Positions 17,799 to 28,094 of a DNA stretch of 64,000 bases are shown here, piece after piece. Positions within the stretch are counted from its first letter, which is position 1. Every line of letters starts with the position of its first letter. Under the pieces are notes generated by a model, which did no database searches, was not told where the DNA came from, and saw nothing but the letters and a program-made list of their open reading frames with translations. The position numbers were made by a program, and so were the translations under genes. Source of the DNA: Intestinirhabdus alba (GTDB lineage: Bacteria; Pseudomonadota; Gammaproteobacteria; Enterobacterales; Enterobacteriaceae); the NCBI RefSeq assembly GCF_009711095.1, contig NZ_WMJZ01000004.1, forward strand, positions 1 to 64,000. The letters are read 5' to 3'.

Positions 17799-17910
17799 CC
17801 AATAAGTTGTACGCCTGCCTGACTCAGGCCGCCGGCCGGGCAACGCCCACGCCCGCGCGGCCAAAGTTTGTCGGGTCTACCACCTTTTTTACGTTCTTTC
17901 GGGGCCACCC

Positions 17911-19485
17911 ATGTTGTCCAGACTACGCTGCACGCTGCCTGCGCTGCTGGCCTGCGCATCCTTTTTCGCGCACGCCGCCGCGCCTGATGAATTAACCACC
18001 GCCTGGCCGGTGAACGTCGGGCCGCTCAACCCGCACCTCTACACGCCAAACCAGCTGTTCGCCCAGAGCATGATCTATGAGCCGCTGGTGAAGTACCAGG
18101 CGGACGGCACGGTGACGCCCTGGCTGGCGAAAAGCTGGTCCCGCTCGGCGGACGGCAAGGTCTGGACCTTCATCCTGCGCGACGACGTAACCTTCTCCAA
18201 CGGCGAAGCCTTTGACGCCTTTGCCGCCGAGGAGAACTTCCGCGCGGTGCTTGATAACCGCCAGCGCCACGCCTGGCTGGAGCTGGTCAATCAGATTAGC
18301 GGGGTCCAGGCGCTCGATAAAACCACCCTGCGCATTACCCTGAAAAGCCCCTGGTTCCCCTTCCTGCAGGAGCTGTCCCTGCCGCGCCCGTTCCGCTTTA
18401 TCGCCCCGTCGCAGTTTAAAAATAATGAGACGATGAACGGCATTAAGGCCCCCATCGGCACCGGCCCGTGGGTGCTGAAGGCGTCGAAGCTCAACCAGTA
18501 CGACGTGCTGGTGCGCAACGAGCGCTACTGGGGCGAAAAGCCGCAGCTTAAGCAGGTGACCGTGAAGGTGATCCCCGATCCCACCAGCCGCGCGGTGGCG
18601 TTTGAAACCGGCGAAATCGATCTGCTGTACGGCAACGAAGGGCTGCTGCCTCTCGACACCTTCGCCCGCTTCAGCCACACCCCCGGCTACCGCACCCGGC
18701 TTTCGCCGCCGGCGGAGACGATAATGCTGGCGCTGAACTCAACCAGAGCGCCCACCGACGAGCTGGCGGTACGCGAGGCGCTGAACCACGCGGTAAACAA
18801 AAAATCGTTGATCGACAACGTGCTGTACGGCACCCAGCAGGTGGCGGATACCCTGTTCGCCCCCTCCGTTCCCTGGACCCGCATCGGCCTGCAGCCGCGC
18901 CGCTACGATCCGCAGCAGGCGAAAGCCCTGCTGGAAAAGGCGGGCTGGACGCTGCCGGCGGGCAAAACAATCCGCGAGAAAAACGGCCGGCCGCTGCGCG
19001 TTGAGCTGGCCTTTGTCGGCACCGACGCCCTGAGCAAATCGATGGCGGAGGTGATTCAGGCCGATATGCGCCAGGTGGGCGTCGACGTGACGCTGGTTGG
19101 CGAGGAGGAGAGCAGCGTTTTCGCCCGCCAGCGCGACGGCCGCTTCGGCATGATCTTCAACCGCACCTGGGGCGCGCCTTACGATCCCCACGCCTTTATG
19201 AGCGCGATGCGCGTGCCTTCCCACGCCGACTTCCGGGCGCAGGAGGGGCTGGCCGACAAGCCGCTTATCGACAAGGAGATTGGCGAAGCGCTGAGCACCA
19301 CCGACGACGCCCGCCGCCAGGCGCTGTATCGCGATGTCCTGACCCGCCTGCACAACGACGCGGTCTACCTGCCGATAAGCTACGTTTCGCTGATGGCGGT
19401 ATCGAAGCCTGAGCTGGGCGAGATCCCCTTCGCCCCCATCGTCTCGGACATCCCTTTTGAGCAGATTAAACCGGTGAAACCCTGA
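17911..19485 (+). CDS. nikA: nickel ABC transporter periplasmic binding protein NikA
   Basis: Periplasmic receptor for nickel bound to small chelators such as histidine, and the entry point of NikABCDE. The 524-aa length equals E. coli NikA. Signal peptide is residues 1-22 (ending FFAHA), followed by a peptide-binding-protein fold ([23 protein letters not shown]). It overlaps nikB by one base (TGATG). Expression serves [NiFe]-hydrogenases and possibly urease. Confidence 0.97.
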   Translation: MLSRLRCTLPALLACASFFAHAAAPDELTTAWPVNVGPLNPHLYTPNQLFAQSMIYEPLVKYQADGTVTPWLAKSWSRSADGKVWTFILRDDVTFSNGEAFDAFAAEENFRAVLDNRQRHAWLELVNQISGVQALDKTTLRITLKSPWFPFLQELSLPRPFRFIAPSQFKNNETMNGIKAPIGTGPWVLKASKLNQYDVLVRNERYWGEKPQLKQVTVKVIPDPTSRAVAFETGEIDLLYGNEGLLPLDTFARFSHTPGYRTRLSPPAETIMLALNSTRAPTDELAVREALNHAVNKKSLIDNVLYGTQQVADTLFAPSVPWTRIGLQPRRYDPQQAKALLEKAGWTLPAGKTIREKNGRPLRVELAFVGTDALSKSMAEVIQADMRQVGVDVTLVGEEESSVFARQRDGRFGMIFNRTWGAPYDPHAFMSAMRVPSHADFRAQEGLADKPLIDKEIGEALSTTDDARRQALYRDVLTRLHNDAVYLPISYVSLMAVSKPELGEIPFAPIVSDIPFEQIKPVKP

Positions 19486-20429
19486 TGTGGCGCTACATTG
19501 CGCGGCGCGTTGCGCTGCTGATCCCGATGATTTTCGCCGCCTCGGTGATTATTTTTCTGATGCTACGTCTGGGCACCGGCGATCCGGCCCTGGACTATCT
19601 GCGGCTCTCCAGCCTGCCACCCACCCCGGATATGGTCGCCTCCACCCGGGAGATGCTGGGGCTGGATCGGCCGCTCGCACTCCAGTACGCCAGCTGGCTG
19701 TGGCGGGCGCTGCGGCTCGACTTCGGCGTCTCGTACGCCACCCAGCGCCCGGTGCTCGACGATATGCTGACCTTCCTGCCCGCCACCCTGCAGCTGGCGG
19801 GGGCGGCGCTGGTGCTGATCCTGCTCACCTCGGTGCCGCTGGGTATCCTGGCGGCGCGGCATCGCGACCGCCTGCCGGACTTTGCGGTGCGCCTGATCGC
19901 CTTTCTCGGCGTATCGATGCCCAACTTCTGGCTCGCTTTCCTGCTGGTGATGTTCTTCTCAGTTTACCTGCAATGGCTGCCCGCCATGGGCTACGGCGGC
20001 TGGCAGCACCTCATTCTGCCGGCGGTATCGATCGCCTTTATGTCGCTGGCGATTAACGCCCGCCTGCTGCGCGCCAGTATGCTGGAGGTCGCCGGGCAGC
20101 GCCACGTCACCTGGGCGCGGCTGCGCGGCCTGAGCGACAAACAGACCGAGCGCCGCCACATTCTGCGCAACGCCTCGCTGCCGATGATCACCGCCGTCGG
20201 GATGCACATCGGCGAGCTGATCGGCGGAACGATGATTATCGAAAATATCTTCGCCTGGCCCGGCGTCGGGCGCTACGCCGTGTCGGCCATTTTTAACCGC
20301 GACTACCCGGTGATTCAGTGCTTCACCCTGATGATGGTGGTGGTTTTCGTACTCTGTAACCTGATCGTCGACCTGATCAACGCCGCGCTGGACCCGCGCA
20401 TTCGCCGCCATGAAGGAGCGCATTGGTGA
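19485..20429 (+). CDS. nikB: nickel ABC transporter permease NikB
   Basis: 314-aa integral membrane subunit of the nickel importer, in the dipeptide/oligopeptide permease family. About six membrane segments are visible. The cytoplasmic coupling motif for the ATPases is in [22 protein letters not shown] (near residue 200). The gene starts within the nikA stop codon and ends overlapping nikC. Confidence 0.96.
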   Translation: MWRYIARRVALLIPMIFAASVIIFLMLRLGTGDPALDYLRLSSLPPTPDMVASTREMLGLDRPLALQYASWLWRALRLDFGVSYATQRPVLDDMLTFLPATLQLAGAALVLILLTSVPLGILAARHRDRLPDFAVRLIAFLGVSMPNFWLAFLLVMFFSVYLQWLPAMGYGGWQHLILPAVSIAFMSLAINARLLRASMLEVAGQRHVTWARLRGLSDKQTERRHILRNASLPMITAVGMHIGELIGGTMIIENIFAWPGVGRYAVSAIFNRDYPVIQCFTLMMVVVFVLCNLIVDLINAALDPRIRRHEGAHW

Positions 20430-21259
20430 ATTTTTTCCTCTCTTCACGCTGGCCCGTGCGCCTGGCGCTCCTCACCATCGCGCTGCTGGCGCTGATTGCC
20501 CTGAGCGGCCAGTGGTGGCTGCCCTACGATCCGCAGGCCATCGATCTGCCGTCGCGCCTGCTGTCGCCGAACGGCCAGCACTGGCTGGGCACCGATCATC
20601 TGGGCCGCGATATTTTCTCGCGCCTGCTGGCGGCCACCCGGGTATCGCTGGGATCGGTGGCGGCCTGCCTGCTGCTGGTACTGGGGCTGGGGCTGGCGGT
20701 CGGCGGCAGCGCCGGGCTGATTGGCGGCCGCGTCGATCGCATCACCATGCGCGTGGCGGATCTGTTTATGACCTTCCCGACCTCCATTCTTTCGTTCTTT
20801 ATGGTCGGGGTGCTGGGTGCCGGGCTGGGCAATGTGATCCTCGCCATCGCCCTGTCGCACTGGGCGTGGTATGCGCGAATGGTGCGCAGCCTGACCATCT
20901 CCCTGCGCCAGCGCGAGTTTATTCTCGCCGCCCGGCTCTCCGGTGCCGGCCATGTGCGGGTATTTATCGATCATCTGGCGGGGGCGGTGATCCCCTCGCT
21001 GCTGGTGCTGGCATCGCTGGACATTGGCCATATGATGCTGCACGTCGCCGGGATGTCGTTTCTCGGCCTCGGCGTTGCCGCGCCGACCGCGGAGTGGGGG
21101 GTGATGATCAACGACGCCCGCCAGTATATCTGGACCCAGCCGCTGCAGATGTTCTGGCCGGGGCTGGCGCTGTTTATCAGCGTGATGGCCTTTAACCTGG
21201 TGGGCGACGCCCTGCGCGATCGCCTGGACCCTCATCTGATCGCGGAGCACAACCACTGA
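20426..21259 (+). CDS. nikC: nickel ABC transporter permease NikC
   Basis: 277-aa second permease subunit. The chosen start is GTG at 20426 inside a GTGA overlap with the nikB stop, giving the family N terminus [20 protein letters not shown] one codon earlier is less likely. Motifs include [24 protein letters not shown] and the coupling loop [16 protein letters not shown] stands upstream. Confidence 0.95.
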   Translation: MNFFLSSRWPVRLALLTIALLALIALSGQWWLPYDPQAIDLPSRLLSPNGQHWLGTDHLGRDIFSRLLAATRVSLGSVAACLLLVLGLGLAVGGSAGLIGGRVDRITMRVADLFMTFPTSILSFFMVGVLGAGLGNVILAIALSHWAWYARMVRSLTISLRQREFILAARLSGAGHVRVFIDHLAGAVIPSLLVLASLDIGHMMLHVAGMSFLGLGVAAPTAEWGVMINDARQYIWTQPLQMFWPGLALFISVMAFNLVGDALRDRLDPHLIAEHNH

Positions 21260-22023
21260 TGCCGCAGCGGATAGAACTACGCAACATCGCCCTGCAGGCC
21301 GGACGCCCGCTGGTCCACGACCTCTCTTTAACCCTCAGGCGCGGCCGGGTGCTGGCGCTGGTCGGCGGCAGCGGCAGCGGGAAGTCGCTAACCTGCGCCG
21401 CCGCTCTCGGGGTGCTGCCGCCGGGGGTTCGCCAGACGGCGGGAGCGATCCTGGCGGACGGCGCGCCGGTGGCGGCGCACAGCCTGCGCGGCACCAGCAT
21501 CGCCACCATCATGCAGAATCCGCGCAGCGCCTTTAATCCGCTGCACACCATGGCGACCCACGCCCGGGAAACCTGCCTGGCGCTGGGAAAACCGGCGGAC
21601 GAAGCCACGCTTATCAAGGGGCTGGAGGCGGTCGGGCTGGAGCAGGCGCGGCGGGTGCTGAGGCTTTATCCGTTCGAGATGAGCGGCGGGATGCTACAGC
21701 GGATGATGATCGCCCTGGCGGTCCTGTGCGAGGCACCGTTTATCATCGCCGACGAGCCGACCACCGATCTCGACGCGGTCGCCCAGGCGCGCATTCTCGA
21801 CCTGCTGGAGAGCCTGATGCAGCGCCACGCTCCCGGAATGCTGCTGGTGACCCACGATATGGGCGTGGTGGCGCGGCTGGCGGACGACGTGGCGGTGATG
21901 GATAACGGGCGCATCGTGGAGCAGGGCGAGGTGGAAACCCTGTTCCACGCGCCGCAGCACGCCGTAACCCGCGCCCTGATCTCCGCCCATCTCGCCCTCT
22001 ACGGCATGGAGTTAACCCCATGA
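21259..22023 (+). CDS. nikD: nickel ABC transporter ATP-binding protein NikD
   Basis: 254-aa ATPase with Walker A GGSGSGKS (near residue 36), signature [14 protein letters not shown] and Walker [13 protein letters not shown]. It pairs with NikE to energise the NikBC channel. One-base overlap with nikC and four-base ATGA overlap with nikE indicate tight coupling. Confidence 0.96.
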   Translation: MPQRIELRNIALQAGRPLVHDLSLTLRRGRVLALVGGSGSGKSLTCAAALGVLPPGVRQTAGAILADGAPVAAHSLRGTSIATIMQNPRSAFNPLHTMATHARETCLALGKPADEATLIKGLEAVGLEQARRVLRLYPFEMSGGMLQRMMIALAVLCEAPFIIADEPTTDLDAVAQARILDLLESLMQRHAPGMLLVTHDMGVVARLADDVAVMDNGRIVEQGEVETLFHAPQHAVTRALISAHLALYGMELTP

Positions 22024-22820
22024 CATTGCTCACCGTGTCCGCCCTTTCGCACCGCTACGCCCACGCGAACCTGAGCGGCAAACATCAGCACCAGGCGGTG
22101 CTACAGGATATTTCATTAAGCCTGCAGAGCGGCGAAACCGTCGCCCTGCTGGGGCGCAGCGGCTGCGGCAAAAGCACCCTCGCGCGGCTGCTGGTGGGGC
22201 TGGAGCCGCCGACCAAAGGCAGCGTCTGCTGGCGCGGCCAGCCGCTCTCCCGGCTGAACCGGGCCGGGCAGAAGGCGTTTCGTCGCGAGGTGCAGATGGT
22301 CTTCCAGGACGCCATCAGCGCGGTCAACCCGCGCAAAACGGTGCGCGAGATCCTGCGCGAGCCGATGCGCCATCTGCTCTCGCTATCGAAGGCGGAGCAG
22401 CTGGCCCGCGCCCGCGATCTGCTCCACGCGGTGGAGCTGGACGAACCCCTCCTCGACCGGCGTCCGCCGCAGCTCAGCGGCGGCCAGCTGCAGCGCGTCT
22501 GCCTGGCGCGGGCGCTGGCGGTGGAGCCGAAGCTGCTGATCCTCGACGAGGCGGTCTCCAGCCTCGACCTGGTGCTGCAGGCGGGGGTTATTCGCCTGCT
22601 GAAAAAATTGCAGCGGCAGACCGGCACCGCCTGCCTGTTCATCACCCACGATCTGCGCCTTGTGGAGCGCTTTTGTCAGCGCGTCATGGTGATGGACGCC
22701 GGGCAAATCGTTGAAACCCAGCGGGTTGGCGAGACGCTGGCCTTTTCCTCCGACGCGGGTCGTATGCTCCAGAAAGCGGTACTTCCTGCCCGTCCGGTGC
22801 GCCGACGCGCCCAGCTATAA
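22020..22820 (+). CDS. nikE: nickel ABC transporter ATP-binding protein NikE
   Basis: 266-aa second ATPase of the nickel importer, with Walker [10 protein letters not shown] (near residue 45), signature [14 protein letters not shown] and Walker [13 protein letters not shown], followed by the H-loop FITHDLR. Starts in an ATGA overlap with nikD. nikR follows 12 bp later. Confidence 0.96.
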   Translation: MTLLTVSALSHRYAHANLSGKHQHQAVLQDISLSLQSGETVALLGRSGCGKSTLARLLVGLEPPTKGSVCWRGQPLSRLNRAGQKAFRREVQMVFQDAISAVNPRKTVREILREPMRHLLSLSKAEQLARARDLLHAVELDEPLLDRRPPQLSGGQLQRVCLARALAVEPKLLILDEAVSSLDLVLQAGVIRLLKKLQRQTGTACLFITHDLRLVERFCQRVMVMDAGQIVETQRVGETLAFSSDAGRMLQKAVLPARPVRRRAQL

Positions 22821-23234
<414 letters not shown>

Positions 23235-23350
23235 GCGGCCCGCACGTCATCCTGCGGATCGCTGTCGGAAAGTCGATTCACTTCTTCTGCCTTTATCCAC
23301 TGGCGATAAAGATATTCACCCTTTCCTGCCGCGCTTAGCGCCTGGCGCTT

Positions 23351-23497
23351 AGAGCCTATCCCATTAGGCGTTATTGGCGCAGCCAGTTTGGACACGGACA
23401 GCGCACAGAAACCGGAGCGTACACGCAGTACGTGAGGATTTCGAGCACTGCCCAGGTCCAAAATGGCAAGTGAAATAGCCCTAATGGGATGGGCTCT
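23351..23497. repeat. 147-bp element with 17-bp terminal inverted repeats
   Basis: AGAGCCTATCCCATTAG (23351-23367) and CTAATGGGATGGGCTCT (23481-23497) are inverted copies with one mismatch, bounding a non-coding 147-bp unit just after nikR. The structure is that of a MITE or large palindromic intergenic repeat. From memory, similar units occur in Klebsiella and Enterobacter genomes, but I cannot confirm copy number from this window, which holds only one. Confidence 0.65.
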
Positions 23498-23528
23498 TAA
23501 TGTGATCGCCATCGACCGCCTATTTAAT

Positions 23529-23659
23529 AATGCATTTCATCCCCTTTCATTTCGCAATAAAAATAACGTCACGCCGCTAAAAGAGTGTGAAGAACATCAC
23601 CCGGCGGGCGCTTAACGCCGTTAAAACAAAAATAAGTTAGTGAGTTTTTTCAATGCATT
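23529..23659. promoter_or_regulatory. paired AATGCATT palindromes, possible upstream activator sites
   Basis: The octamer AATGCATT occurs at 23529-23536 and again at 23652-23659, 123 bp apart, upstream of the sigma-54 promoter at 23690. They could be binding sites for the neighbouring sigma-54 activator or a looping element. This is pattern-based only. The rest of the gap is AT-rich without a gene. Confidence 0.25.
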
Positions 23660-23689
23660 AGAAATCACTCCGCGGCCTTTTATTGCTTG

Positions 23690-23705
23690 TGGCACAGCTC
23701 CTGCA
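23690..23705 (+). promoter_or_regulatory. sigma-54 promoter of the acid-catabolic operon
   Basis: TGGCACAGCTCCTGCA has the invariant GG (23691-23692) and GC (23703-23704) exactly 10 nt apart and matches the TGGCAC-N5-TTGCA consensus at all but one position. It ends 35 nt before the first ATG (23741), leaving room for a short leader with a GGAG ribosome-binding site. The sigma-54 activator gene at 28306 supports the call. Confidence 0.9.
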
Positions 23706-23740
23706 ATTTATCCAGTGCAATCAACACTGGAGAGCGTTAC

Positions 23741-24703
23741 ATGACCTGGAAAATTTTACTTCCACAAGAAATTATGGCTGAAGGAAGAGAATATCTGGAA
23801 AGCCGCGGTTACGAGCTGATTACCGGTTCCGGAATGGAAGAAGAGGATATTATCCGCGATATCCCGGACTGCGACGGTATTATCGTGCGCCTGTCTAAAA
23901 TGTCCGACCGCGTATTTGAAGCGGCGAAGAAGCTAAAGGTTGTCGCCCGCCACGGTGCTGGCTATGACACCGTCGATCTGGAGTCCGCTAAGCGTCACGG
24001 CGTGGTGGTGCTGAACGCCCCCATCGCCAACAGCATGTCGGTCGCCGAGCTGGCTATTTTCTACATGCTGCACTGCTCGCGCAACTTTAAGCTGGTTGAA
24101 GAGAAGATGCTCGAAGACTATTACTGGGCCAAATTGCGCACCCCGAAGGTGGAGCTGGACGGTAAAACCCTGGGGCTGATCGGCGTGGGGAATATTGGCT
24201 CGCGGGTGGCGCTCAAGGCGCTGCACGGTTTTAATATGAAGGTCATCGCCTACGATCCCTATAAAACCCAGCAGCAAATGCCGGCAGGCGTTGAGCGTAC
24301 GGACGACTTCGACCGCATCTTTAAAGAGAGCGACTTTGTCTCTCTGCACTGCCCCACCACGGCGGAAACCACCGATTTTGTCGGCGAAAAACAGTTCTCC
24401 CTGATGAAACCAACGGCCTATTTTATTAATACCGCCCGCGGCAGGCTGGTGGATGAAAAAGCGCTGTATCACGCCTTAACCCACAACATTATCGCCGGGG
24501 CGGGCGTCGACGTTCTGAAAAAAGAGCCGTTTGACGCCAGCGACCCGATTTTCTCATTAAGCAATATCGTTATCGGCCCGCATATCGGTGCCGCCACCAT
24601 TGAGGCCACCGACCGGGCCTCCCTGCACTCTGCTATCGGTATCGACGAAGTCCTGTCCGGGAAGAAACCCTCCTGGCCGGTTCCGGGTTTTGAAGGAGAA
24701 TAA
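23741..24703 (+). CDS. D-2-hydroxyacid dehydrogenase (phosphoglycerate dehydrogenase-like)
   Basis: 320-aa NAD(P)-dependent D-isomer-specific 2-hydroxyacid dehydrogenase. It shows the Rossmann motif GLIGVGNIGSRVA near residue 147, the catalytic Arg in NTARGRLVDE (~231), Glu in LKKEPFD (~260) and His in GPHIGAAT (~281). It resembles the catalytic part of SerA without the ACT domain, so a catabolic reduction or oxidation of a 2-oxo/2-hydroxy acid is likely. The start at 23741 is fixed by the sigma-54 promoter. An in-frame ATG at 23687 would lie upstream of the transcript. It overlaps the next gene by one base. First gene of four; substrate unknown. Confidence 0.85.
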   Translation: MTWKILLPQEIMAEGREYLESRGYELITGSGMEEEDIIRDIPDCDGIIVRLSKMSDRVFEAAKKLKVVARHGAGYDTVDLESAKRHGVVVLNAPIANSMSVAELAIFYMLHCSRNFKLVEEKMLEDYYWAKLRTPKVELDGKTLGLIGVGNIGSRVALKALHGFNMKVIAYDPYKTQQQMPAGVERTDDFDRIFKESDFVSLHCPTTAETTDFVGEKQFSLMKPTAYFINTARGRLVDEKALYHALTHNIIAGAGVDVLKKEPFDASDPIFSLSNIVIGPHIGAATIEATDRASLHSAIGIDEVLSGKKPSWPVPGFEGE

Positions 24704-25404
24704 TGATGACTATTGGCAACCGCGTTTATTTAAAACGCCCGGCGTTTGACGCCGCGCTGCGTAAAGAATATGAGCAGATTCCGGTGGCGAATATTGCCGA
24801 CACCATGAACCGTATTGCGGTGCTGGGCAACGGCATCAGGCTTCTCTCCTCGCCGAAAAAACCGATCATGGCCGGCTTTGCCATCACCGTGAAGGCGCGC
24901 GCCGGGGATAACCTGATGCTGCACGCCGCGCTGGATATGGCGACGGAGAATGACGTTATCGTGGTCTCCAACGAGGGCGACCGCTCCCGCGCGCTGATGG
25001 GCGAAATCATGGTCGCCTACGCCCACTGCAGCAGAAAAATCGCCGGCATCGTGCTGGACGGCCCGGTGCGCGATATCGACGCGCTTTCGGTGCTCGACTT
25101 CCCTATTTTCGCCACCGGTGCCAATCCGGCCGGGCCGTTTAAAGAGGGGCCGGGCGAGGTGAATACGCCGATTGCCGTCGGCGGCGTCGCCGTCTGCCCC
25201 GGCGATCTGATCGTCGGCGATGCCGATGGTGCCATTGTTATACCGCTCGGCGACGCGCGGGCGCAGCTGGAAAAAGCGCAGGCCTACTCGGCATTCGACG
25301 CCGGAAAAGTGGAAGCCGCGAAGAACGGCTCCGCCAACCGCCAGTGGGTCAAAAAATCGCTGGAAGCGAAAGGCGTTGAGTTTATCGACGACAGCTGGCG
25401 CTGA
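24703..25404 (+). CDS. RraA / 4-hydroxy-4-methyl-2-oxoglutarate aldolase family protein
   Basis: 233-aa protein of the RraA-like superfamily, which includes class II HMG/CHA aldolases, oxaloacetate decarboxylases and the RNase E regulator RraA. The aldolase-type signature is present: GDNLMLHAALD (near 67) and DGPVRDIDAL (near 118), where the Arg and Asp bind pyruvate and the divalent metal. This favours an enzyme over RraA. Products would be pyruvate (or pyruvate plus CO2) from a branched 4-hydroxy-2-oxo acid, which is inference. A long C-terminal extension (~185-233) goes beyond the core fold. GGAG upstream; ATG at 24703 or 24706. Confidence 0.82.
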   Translation: MMTIGNRVYLKRPAFDAALRKEYEQIPVANIADTMNRIAVLGNGIRLLSSPKKPIMAGFAITVKARAGDNLMLHAALDMATENDVIVVSNEGDRSRALMGEIMVAYAHCSRKIAGIVLDGPVRDIDALSVLDFPIFATGANPAGPFKEGPGEVNTPIAVGGVAVCPGDLIVGDADGAIVIPLGDARAQLEKAQAYSAFDAGKVEAAKNGSANRQWVKKSLEAKGVEFIDDSWR

Positions 25405-25418
25405 CCTGAAGGAATCAT

Positions 25419-25451
25419 AACGGCTGCGGCGTTGTTCCGGCCGCGGCCGTT
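25419..25451 (+). promoter_or_regulatory. GC-rich hairpin between the aldolase-like and transporter genes
   Basis: AACGGCTGCGGC (25419-25430) and GCCGCGGCCGTT (25440-25451) form a 12-bp stem with a single T-G wobble and a 9-nt loop, in the only sizeable gap of the operon. There is no U-tract. It may stabilise the upstream mRNA segment or attenuate transporter expression. Confidence 0.55.
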
Positions 25452-25470
25452 AAAGCAAAGGTAATAAAAA

Positions 25471-26865
25471 ATGCTTTATTTAAAACTCTTACCCATTATC
25501 TTTTTCCCGGTTTTATTCTGGATAATTCCCCATCCTGAAAGCGTTGCGGCACCGACGTGGCATATGGTCGGTATCTACCTGGCGATGCTGTGCGGCCTGG
25601 TGCTGCGCCCCTTTACCGACGCCGTGATTATGCTGATTATTCTGGGATTCGCCGCGCTGGTGCTGGACCCTGCGCCGCTGTTCGCCGGCTTCGGCAGCCC
25701 GATGGTCTGGTTTATCATCAGCGCCTTTATTATCTGCAAGGCGTTCGTCATCACCGGACTGGGTAAGCGCATCGCCTATCTCCTGTTAAAACGCTACGGC
25801 AAAAATACCCTGACGCTCGGCTATCTGATGATGGTCACCGACACCGTGCTGGCCCCCGCCACCGGCTCGAATATGTCCCGCTCCGGCGGCATCACCTACC
25901 CTATTTTCCGCAATATCGCCGAGGCGCTTGGCTCAAAGCCCGAAGAGGGCAGCCGCAAAATCGGCGCTTACCTGACCATCCTGATGTACGTGGTTTCGAT
26001 GGGCACCTCCAGCCTGTTTATGACCGGGATGGCGACCAACTCCATCACCGTCTCGCTGGCTAACGAGATCATGAAGGTCAATCTCGAATGGATGACCTGG
26101 TTTACAGCGGCCGTGCTGCCGGCGGGGCTGGTCCTGCTGCTGGCACCGTGGATCCTCTATAAAATTTATGCCCCGGAGCTGAAGACCATCAGCAACGTCA
26201 ACGACATCGCCGAAAAAGGGCTGCAGGAGCTGGGTCCGGTTAAGCGCGAAGAGAAGCTGCTGATCGTCTTCTTTATTCTCGGCGTGCTGGGCTGGATGAC
26301 CGGCTCCCTGACCGGGATCGCCTTTATTCCGGTCGGCCTTGCTTTCCTCGCCTGCCTGCTGCTGTTCCGCGTGCTGAGCTGGAACGACGTGGTCAGCGAA
26401 AAGGCGGCCTGGCAGACCTTTGTCTGGTACGGGGCCTTTTACGGCTGCGCCATCGCGCTGTCGAAGGGCGGGTTTTATGTCTACCTCGTGGAGGTGATTA
26501 AGAACTATCTCGACCTGTCGCACCTTAGTGAAATCAGCGCCATCGGCGTGCTGGTGTTTATCAGCCTCGCGGTGCGCTACTTCTTCGTCTCCAACAGCGC
26601 CTTCGTGGTGTCGTTCTATCCGGTGCTGTTCACCCTGGGGATGACCACCCAGGCGCATCCGATGTATATCGCCCTGTCGCTGGCCTTCTCCGCAGGCTAC
26701 GGCGCGCTGCTGACCCACTACGGCAACGGCGCGGGCGTGTTCACCTTCTCCAGCGGCTATGTGCCGCAAAAAACCTTCTGGCTGCTGGGCACCGTGATGG
26801 TGCTGATTAACGTGCTGGTTTACTTCCTGATTGGCATTCCTTACTGGAAGCTGATCGGCATTTAA
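25471..26865 (+). CDS. DASS-family sodium/dicarboxylate (2-oxoglutarate/malate type) transporter
   Basis: 464-aa inner-membrane transporter of the divalent anion:sodium symporter family, closest in character to the plastid 2-oxoglutarate/malate translocator and bacterial YbhI/TtdT-type proteins. About 12-14 hydrophobic segments are visible. The two substrate-loop motifs are recognisable as TGSNMSRSGG (near residue 131) and GMATNSITV (near 188), the latter carrying the Asn-Ser pair of the binding site. Likely cargo is a di- or tricarboxylate. It follows the aldolase-like gene in the same operon and precedes the amidohydrolase, so it probably imports the pathway substrate. Confidence 0.87.
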   Translation: MLYLKLLPIIFFPVLFWIIPHPESVAAPTWHMVGIYLAMLCGLVLRPFTDAVIMLIILGFAALVLDPAPLFAGFGSPMVWFIISAFIICKAFVITGLGKRIAYLLLKRYGKNTLTLGYLMMVTDTVLAPATGSNMSRSGGITYPIFRNIAEALGSKPEEGSRKIGAYLTILMYVVSMGTSSLFMTGMATNSITVSLANEIMKVNLEWMTWFTAAVLPAGLVLLLAPWILYKIYAPELKTISNVNDIAEKGLQELGPVKREEKLLIVFFILGVLGWMTGSLTGIAFIPVGLAFLACLLLFRVLSWNDVVSEKAAWQTFVWYGAFYGCAIALSKGGFYVYLVEVIKNYLDLSHLSEISAIGVLVFISLAVRYFFVSNSAFVVSFYPVLFTLGMTTQAHPMYIALSLAFSAGYGALLTHYGNGAGVFTFSSGYVPQKTFWLLGTVMVLINVLVYFLIGIPYWKLIGI

Positions 26866-26875
26866 GGAGTTAACG

Positions 26876-28039
26876 ATGAAACTGGATATTCTGATTAAAA
26901 ACGGCCTCGTCGCCGACACCGACGGCAACGACTACGTCAACCGCAGTATCGGCGTCGTCGGGAACCGGATCGTGGATCTGAGCGACGCCGACGCCTCGCA
27001 GGCGGAAACCGTTATTGACGCCGCGGGCTGCATCGTTCTGCCGGGGCTTATCGACTTTCACGCCCACGTGTTTCACGGCGGCACGGCGATTAGCGTCAAT
27101 CCTGACGTGGTGGGCCTGCCCAACGGGGTGACCGGCTTTGTGGACGCGGGCAGCAGCGGCTGGGTGAACTATCCGCTGTTTCGCCAGGCGGTGGTCGCCT
27201 CCTCGACGGTGAGAATGAAAAGCTACCTCAACGTGGTCAACGTGGGGCTTGCCACGCTGGGCGGCGGGCCAACGGGCTATCTGGAAAATACCAATCCCGC
27301 CAACTATAACGTTGAGCAGATCGCCCGCACGCTGCGTGAAAACGCCGACAATATTCTGGGGCTGAAGCTGCGCTACAGCCAGGATATCGCGAAAGGAAAA
27401 CAGTACGCCAGCGACCCCTTCCAGGCGACGGTGGCGCTGGCACGCCAGCTTAACACCTCACTCTGCGTCCACGTGACCGACGCGCTGCAGCCCGCGGACG
27501 AGCTGATCCACCATTTCGCCGCCGACGACGTCTGGGCCCACTGCTTCCACGGAACGGGACACGCGATCCTCAACCCGCAGGGCGAAGTGTTTGCCGCCGT
27601 GAAGGCGGCGCAGGCCAGAGGGGTGATTTTTGACTGCTCGAACGGCGTGGCGCATTTTGACTTCCACATCGCCAGCAGGGCGCTGGAACAGGGATTCTAC
27701 CCGGACATCATCAGCACCGATCTTACCCGGCGCAACAGCCTGCGTACCGATAAGGTCTACAGCCTGCTGCACGTCATGTCGAAATACCTGAATATGGGCA
27801 TGTCGTTTTTTGACGTGCTGCGCGCGGTGACCACCACCCCGGCACGGCTGATGAAAATGGCCGGGCAAATCGGCACCCTCGCGCCGGGTGCCTTTGCCGA
27901 TATCGCCATCGTCAAGATGCGCAAAGAGCGTATCGTCTTTGAAGATACCCGCGGCGTGAAGATCGAAGGCGATCGCTACCTTGATAACTGCGCCACGCTG
28001 TGCAACGGGGAAATTGTTTATCGCCGTCTGCGCTTTTAA
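26876..28039 (+). CDS. amidohydrolase/deacetylase family metallohydrolase
   Basis: 387-aa amidohydrolase-superfamily enzyme resembling the EF_0837/AHA_3915 deacetylase group and cyclic amidases. The binuclear metal centre is recognisable: HxH in DFHAHVFH (H61, H63), a candidate carboxylated lysine in GLKLRYSQ (~164), histidines in CVHVTD (~199) and HCFHGTG (~222-225), and the catalytic Asp in ISTDLT (~281). The C-terminal small beta domain returns around GQIGTLAPGAFADIAIV. It should hydrolyse an amide, cyclic amide or N-acyl bond in the imported compound. GGAG 6-9 nt before the ATG; last gene of the operon. Confidence 0.85.
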   Translation: MKLDILIKNGLVADTDGNDYVNRSIGVVGNRIVDLSDADASQAETVIDAAGCIVLPGLIDFHAHVFHGGTAISVNPDVVGLPNGVTGFVDAGSSGWVNYPLFRQAVVASSTVRMKSYLNVVNVGLATLGGGPTGYLENTNPANYNVEQIARTLRENADNILGLKLRYSQDIAKGKQYASDPFQATVALARQLNTSLCVHVTDALQPADELIHHFAADDVWAHCFHGTGHAILNPQGEVFAAVKAAQARGVIFDCSNGVAHFDFHIASRALEQGFYPDIISTDLTRRNSLRTDKVYSLLHVMSKYLNMGMSFFDVLRAVTTTPARLMKMAGQIGTLAPGAFADIAIVKMRKERIVFEDTRGVKIEGDRYLDNCATLCNGEIVYRRLRF

Positions 28040-28094
28040 TTTCGCACTCCGCGCCTCGGGCGGCTAACGCCTGAGGCGCTTCCCTTGCGCTGTG

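Noticed and set aside
17793-17815. Repeat-element end (CGTCATACCCAATAAG) before nikA
   Set aside because: The first half is fully explained as the right half of the NikR operator, and no partner end is present.
25933-26928. 331-aa minus-strand frame opposite the DASS transporter
   Set aside because: His/Gln-rich translation is the expected mirror of a hydrophobic membrane protein.
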